The position numbers were made by a program, and so were the translations under genes. From positions 1 to 7,358 of the forward strand of contig JACPQO010000007.1 of assembly GCA_016190405.1 (NCBI GenBank): a DNA stretch of 7,358 bases, read 5' to 3'. A model generated the notes under the pieces. The model saw only the letters and a list, made by a program, of their open reading frames with translations. It was not told where the DNA came from and searched no databases. Position 1 is the stretch's first letter. Each line of letters begins with the position of its first letter. The DNA comes from Chloroflexota bacterium. Lineage in GTDB: Bacteria; Chloroflexota; Dehalococcoidia; SM23-28-2; RBG-16-64-32. This document shows, piece after piece, positions 5,280-7,358 of the stretch.

Positions 5280-6269
5280 TCACGCCGCGTAGTACTTCAC
5301 GCGCTCCTTCTTGTACTCGGTGTGGCTGTACAGGATGGCGTAGTCGCCGATTCCCACATCAGCGGCGATCTTGCGCACCGTCTCCTGGCACTTCTCGCGG
5401 GTCTGGGCGTGGATCATGGTGAAGACGTTGTACGGCCAGTCCTCGAAGGTGGGGCGCCGATAGCAGTGGCTGACCTGGGGATACGAGGCAAACTTCGCGC
5501 CCGCCTCCTCCAGCCGCTCCTCGGGCACGATCCAGCAGGTCATGCCGTTGGCCGTGAACCCGGCCGCCCGGTGGCGCAGCACCGCCGCGAAGCGCCGCAT
5601 GATCCCCTCTTCCCGAAGCGTCTCGGCCCTGGCCAGGAGCTCATCCTCGCTGATCCTAAGGCCCGCCGCCGTCTCCGCGAAGGGGTGGCTCACCAGCGGC
5701 AGGTCCTCCTGGAGGGCCCGCACCAGGTCGATCTCCCCGGCGGTCAACTCCCGGCGCGGGCCCTTCGACCGCTGCGAGCGCTGCCCCTGGTTGCCATCGC
5801 CGTTCACCATGTCGAACTCGACATCGATCTTGTACAGCTTCAGGGCGGGCAGTATGTGGTGCTTGGCCGCCCCGGCCTCCCCGGCCAGACAGGCCACCTC
5901 GCCTTCGAGGTCGCCGGAGCGGGGGAGAGCCAGCACGAACCACAGGTTGTATTCGTGCTCGCGGCCGTAGTTATGGCTAACCCCGGGGTGAGCGCTGACG
6001 ACGGCTGCCGCCGCCTCCAGCCGCTCCTCCGGCACCGAGAAGGCGACCAGGCTGCTGCGGTAGCCCACGCGGTACACATCGAAGATGGCGCTCAGGTGCC
6101 TGAGCACTCCCGACTCGCGCAGCGCTCTGCCCCTGGCCAGCACCTCCTCTTCGCTGACGCCCAGCCGCTCCGCCAGGACCGTGAAGGGCTGCGCCACCAG
6201 CGGGAAATCGCTCTGGAGCTGGTTCAACAGGCGCCGGTCGGTCGCGTCCAAGGTGGGGGCCTGGGTCAC
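5280..6269 (-). CDS. ahbAB: Fused AhbA-AhbB siroheme decarboxylase
   Basis: AhbA and AhbB (NirD/L/G/H in denitrifiers) together remove two acetate carboxyls from siroheme to give didecarboxysiroheme, a step in the alternative heme pathway and in heme d1 synthesis. They have an Lrp/AsnC-like fold but are enzymes. Here both are in one 329-aa chain. The N-terminal half (about 5-154) has a DATDRRLLNQLQSDFPLVAQ winged helix and the GVSHNYGREHEYNLWFVL core (His99). The C-terminal half (about 175-327) repeats it with GEIDLVRALQEDLPLVSHPF, QVSHCYRRPTFEDWPYNVF (His268) and a KKERVKYY ending. A polar linker (about 155-173) joins them. Start: GTG at 6269, whose GTGA overlaps the TGA of the molybdopterin gene; longer frames run into that gene. 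The TrpD2-like gene starts 1 nt after the stop. No siroheme synthase or radical-SAM AhbC/AhbD is in view, so the final cofactor is unknown. Confidence 0.9.
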   Translation of the reverse strand: MTQAPTLDATDRRLLNQLQSDFPLVAQPFTVLAERLGVSEEEVLARGRALRESGVLRHLSAIFDVYRVGYRSSLVAFSVPEERLEAAAAVVSAHPGVSHNYGREHEYNLWFVLALPRSGDLEGEVACLAGEAGAAKHHILPALKLYKIDVEFDMVNGDGNQGQRSQRSKGPRRELTAGEIDLVRALQEDLPLVSHPFAETAAGLRISEDELLARAETLREEGIMRRFAAVLRHRAAGFTANGMTCWIVPEERLEEAGAKFASYPQVSHCYRRPTFEDWPYNVFTMIHAQTREKCQETVRKIAADVGIGDYAILYSHTEYKKERVKYYAA

Positions 6270-6868
6270 GAGTAGCGCTCTTCCTTCCAGGGGTCGCCGC
6301 GCATATGGTAGCCGTACATCTCCCAGAAGCCGGGCTGGTCCTTGTCCACGAACTCCAGCCCGCGCACCCACTTGGCGCTCTTCCAGAAGTACAGGTGAGG
6401 CACGACCAGCCGCAGGGGCCCGCCGTGCGCAGCGGGCAGCGGCTTACCGTCGTGCTTGTAGGCGAGCAGCACGTTATCAGGCATGAGGTCCTGGAGGAGC
6501 ACGTTCGTCGTGTAGCCGCCGTAGCAATGGACCACTACTGCCTTCGCCGATGGCAACGGCTGGACGTGGTCCACCAGCTTGCGGAAGGCCACCCCTTCGA
6601 ACTCGTTGTCCATGCGGCTCCAGGCGGTCACGCAGTGGATATCGCAGACGACCTTCGCGGTGGGCAGGGCGGCGAACTGGCTCCAGGTGAACTCCACCTC
6701 CTTCTCGACGGCGCCGAAGACGCGCAGCCTCCACTTATCGAGTTCGATCCTGGGGGTGCCCGCGTACGTCAGCACCGGCCAGTCCTCCACGACCTTCTGG
6801 CCCGGCGGCAGGCGCTCCCCGTACTTCTCACGGTCTTTCGACCGGCGCGAAATCAAGTCGAAAACCAA
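6266..6868 (-). CDS. Sulfite-oxidase-type molybdopterin-binding oxidoreductase, cytoplasmic
   Basis: This 200-aa protein is a stand-alone molybdopterin domain of the sulfite oxidase/MsrP superfamily. Marks are the N-terminal LPPGQKVVEDWPVLTY (20-35), WRLRVFGAVEKEVEFTW (46-62), VVCDIHCVTAWSRMDNEFEG (73-92) with Cys79 as the likely Mo ligand (compare the CVEAWS motif of MsrP), VHCYGGYTTNVLLQDL (113-128), AAHGGPLRLVVPHLYFWKS (146-164), KWVRGLEFVD and the YHMRGDPWKEERYS end. There is no Tat signal, heme domain or dimerisation domain, so it is predicted to be a small cytoplasmic oxidoreductase with unknown substrate and electron partner. The start is a TTG (6868-6866) with an excellent AAGGAG 5 nt upstream; no ATG or GTG gives the full N-terminus. 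It leads a three-gene cluster and its stop overlaps the next start by 4 nt. Confidence 0.9.
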   Translation of the reverse strand: MVFDLISRRSKDREKYGERLPPGQKVVEDWPVLTYAGTPRIELDKWRLRVFGAVEKEVEFTWSQFAALPTAKVVCDIHCVTAWSRMDNEFEGVAFRKLVDHVQPLPSAKAVVVHCYGGYTTNVLLQDLMPDNVLLAYKHDGKPLPAAHGGPLRLVVPHLYFWKSAKWVRGLEFVDKDQPGFWEMYGYHMRGDPWKEERYS

Positions 6869-6873
6869 GGCGA

Positions 6874-6879
6874 CTCCTT
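6874..6879 (-). promoter_or_regulatory. Strong Shine-Dalgarno deciding a TTG start
   Basis: AAGGAG on the minus strand (context CGGAAGGAGTCGCC) ends 5 nt before the TTG at 6868. It is the clearest ribosome binding site in the window and fixes the start of the molybdopterin protein gene. Confidence 0.8.
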
Positions 6880-6907
6880 CCGATGGGCTTCAGGAATAAC
6901 CGCAACG

Positions 6908-6937
6908 AGCGTATCAACCGCCCATAGCTAGCGTCAA
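6908..6937 (-). promoter_or_regulatory. Probable promoter of the molybdopterin/ahbAB/TrpD2-like cluster
   Basis: TTGACG (6937-6932) and TACGCT (6913-6908) are separated by 18 bp on the minus strand, with a TG dinucleotide two bases before the -10 hexamer (TTGATACGCT). The predicted start near 6901 leaves a leader of about 33 nt, consistent with the Shine-Dalgarno used by the first gene. Confidence 0.5.
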
Positions 6938-6981
6938 ATCTGCGCGAACCGGGCCAGCGGCGCGCTCTCCCCATCGCCAGG

Positions 6982-6990
6982 TGCTATCAT
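6982..6990 (+). promoter_or_regulatory. Extended -10 promoter of lspA
   Basis: TGCTATCAT is an extended -10 (TG at 6982-6983, hexamer 6985-6990), with the same TGCTAT core as the element before rph. No -35 is seen. Transcription should begin around 6996-6999, that is at the second of two in-frame ATG codons, implying a leaderless mRNA. Confidence 0.6.
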
Positions 6991-6992
6991 CG

Positions 6993-7358
6993 ATGTCGAT
7001 GCTGCCGACCCAAGCCCCCGAGTCGAGCCCTCCCGCCTCCGGCCACGAGACGAGGCGCCGTCTCCTGTTCCTGGGCGCCGCTCTCGCCGTGCTCGGCCTC
7101 GACCAGCTCACCAAGCAGCTCATCCGGTCCCTGATGGACACCGGCCAGGCCTGGCCCGCCGACTGGCCGGTGCGCCTGCATTATGTCACCAATACCGGCG
7201 CCGCCTTCGGCATCCTCAAAGACCAGACCGGCTTCCTCATCGTGACCAGCCTCATCGGGCTGGCGGCGATATACCTGTACTATCGCTTTCCCCCCTTCGA
7301 TCACATCATCGTGCCCATCGCCGTGGGAATGATGCTGGGCGGCGCCGCCGGCAACCTG
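6993..7358 (+). CDS. lspA: Lipoprotein signal peptidase (signal peptidase II), N-terminal part
   Basis: LspA is the membrane aspartyl protease that removes signal peptides from prolipoproteins after lipidation. The visible 122 codons show a short polar N-terminal extension (about 1-25), a first membrane segment (LLFLGAALAVLGL) ending in the conserved LDQLTK (residues 36-41), then RLHYVTNTGAAFGIL, a second segment (FLIVTSLIGLAAIYLYY) and a third with IIVPIAVGMMLGGAAGNL, which is the start of the GNLxDR motif. The window ends just before the first catalytic aspartate, so activity cannot be judged. ATG 6993 is annotated as the longest start; ATG 6999 better fits the -10 element at 6985-6990. It is divergent from the molybdopterin cluster. 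The lipoprotein encoded at 1904-2623 would be a substrate. Confidence 0.94.
   Translation, partial: MSMLPTQAPESSPPASGHETRRRLLFLGAALAVLGLDQLTKQLIRSLMDTGQAWPADWPVRLHYVTNTGAAFGILKDQTGFLIVTSLIGLAAIYLYYRFPPFDHIIVPIAVGMMLGGAAGNL

Noticed and set aside
5280..6269. Tandem Lrp/AsnC transcription regulator
   Set aside because: Both halves carry siroheme decarboxylase signatures (SHNYGREHEYNLWF; SHCYRRPTFEDWPYNVF), not those of amino-acid-responsive regulators.
5262..6275. Long plus-strand frame opposite ahbAB
   Set aside because: It is antisense to a well-recognised enzyme and its ends coincide with that gene's boundaries. It is a GC-rich shadow frame.
6266..6868. MsrP (YedY) methionine sulfoxide reductase catalytic subunit
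   Set aside because: There is no Tat signal, it is much shorter than MsrP, and no MsrQ membrane partner is adjacent.

Overview
This is a high-GC bacterial chromosomal window with tightly packed genes, mostly on the minus strand. Every confidently identified protein is a housekeeping or metabolic type, and there is no phage, plasmid, CRISPR or transposase gene. The organism cannot be named from the sequence alone. The style of the hypothetical protein at 3699-4136, the fused siroheme decarboxylase, the CCTTCGACTAGGCTCAGGAC-type intergenic repeat and the apparent leaderless starts suggest a Chloroflexota-like lineage (Dehalococcoidia or relatives). That is a recollection-based guess, not a demonstration.

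Layout, left to right. (1) 1-428, minus: N-terminal part of RNase PH (rph), cut by the window edge, with an extended -10 promoter almost touching its ATG. (2) 429-794: intergenic stretch with nested inverted repeats and a dispersed-repeat-like sequence. (3) 795-869, minus: tRNA-Gly(TCC) with encoded CCA and a perfect TATAAT box upstream. (4) 934-1608, minus: OmpR/PhoB-type response regulator with a degenerate receiver. (5) 1609-1903: its promoter, plus a plus-strand reading frame that may encode a small membrane-anchored protein. (6) 1904-4136, minus: a three-gene cluster transcribed as conserved hypothetical, low-specificity L-threonine aldolase, DUF3108-like lipoprotein, starting from a near-consensus promoter at 4145-4173. 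(7) 4190-6868, minus: a second, tightly coupled cluster transcribed as sulfite-oxidase-type molybdopterin protein (TTG start with a strong Shine-Dalgarno), fused AhbA-AhbB siroheme decarboxylase (GTGA overlap), and a TrpD2/YbiB-like glycosyltransferase-family-3 protein (1-nt gap). (8) 6993 to the end, plus: divergent lspA (signal peptidase II), cut by the window edge.

The most interesting unit is cluster 7. It couples a cytoplasmic Mo-cofactor enzyme without a Tat signal, a single-chain siroheme decarboxylase (alternative heme or heme d1 route) and a TrpD paralogue that has lost the PRPP-binding glycine motif. Stop and start codons overlap or nearly touch, which implies co-translation and probably a shared process; the link itself is inference.

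A second theme is transcription starting at or next to start codons. Three genes (rph, the hypothetical protein, lspA) have a -10 hexamer ending 8-10 nt before the ATG and no Shine-Dalgarno. The molybdopterin gene has a real leader and a strong Shine-Dalgarno. This points to mixed leaderless and leadered translation in the organism.
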